From Phycisphaerae bacterium (GTDB taxonomy: Bacteria > Planctomycetota > Phycisphaerae > UBA1845): 53,079 nt of DNA. Within the stretch, counting starts at the first letter, position 1, and each line of letters opens with the position of its first letter. The notes under the pieces were generated by a model, which saw only the letters and a list, made by a program, of their open reading frames with translations, made no database searches and was not told the DNA's origin. The DNA lies in the NCBI GenBank assembly GCA_029260035.1, contig JAJDEA010000260.1, forward strand, positions 1 to 53,079. The letters are read 5' to 3'. Positions 53,078-53,079 of this stretch are shown here, one piece after another. The position numbers and the translations under genes are program-made.

Positions 53078-53079
53078 AC

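Overview
The window looks like a chromosomal segment of a Planctomycetota-type bacterium, possibly of the Phycisphaerae side. This rests on style rather than on a marker gene: large secreted proteins ending in acidic dockerin-like EF-hand motifs or in an IPTVSEWG C-terminal sorting signal, small zinc-ribbon proteins, an NfeD/flotillin cluster, long intergenic spacers and few long operons. No rRNA, tRNA, CRISPR array, transposase or phage gene was seen, so this is chromosomal backbone with an accessory surface-protein island, not a mobile element.

Layout. 0.2-5.6 kb is a stress block. It holds an Ada alkylation-repair regulator, a divergent sigma-54 activator whose GAF domain carries four clustered cysteines, and a well-formed -24/-12 promoter driving an AhpD-like protein and a DsrE-like protein, followed by a PNPOx-fold flavoprotein. 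5.8-8 kb holds a structured leader candidate and a secreted protein with two P-domain-like repeats. 8-24.9 kb is mostly housekeeping: S9 peptidase, SucD, EVE and CPBP proteins, a DEAD-box helicase, an RluA pseudouridine synthase, ClpX, a membrane histidine kinase, an M28 peptidase paired with HutI, and a GDP-fucose-synthase-like reductase. 25.2-29.6 kb is a membrane-microdomain cluster (two NfeD proteins, FloA and a single-pass protein). A related short repeat lies at each side of this cluster. 29.7-34.6 kb, all on the minus strand, is a soluble histidine kinase with its NtrC-type regulator, then pnp and rpsO.

35.3-44.2 kb is the most unusual region. It has a 1242-residue secreted protein with about 19 tandem cysteine units that match the core signature of eukaryotic disintegrin domains. 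Next come an Lnt-like membrane protein lacking the catalytic nitrilase domain, an overlooked 51-codon transmembrane ORF overlapping the next start by ATGA, a thrombospondin-type-3-repeat protein with the same IPTVSEWG tail, and a matrixin-type metalloprotease with type-3 repeats. Adhesion repeats, calcium repeats and a metzincin protease thus sit in neighbouring genes.

44.2-53 kb carries isoleucyl-tRNA synthetase, a candidate orphan small RNA ending at a strong plus-strand terminator, CysC, a metallophosphoesterase, a nickel superoxide dismutase whose His-first metal hook seems to be exposed by a secretion signal, and a GT39-type membrane glycosyltransferase. All functional calls come from reading motifs by eye; no database search was run.
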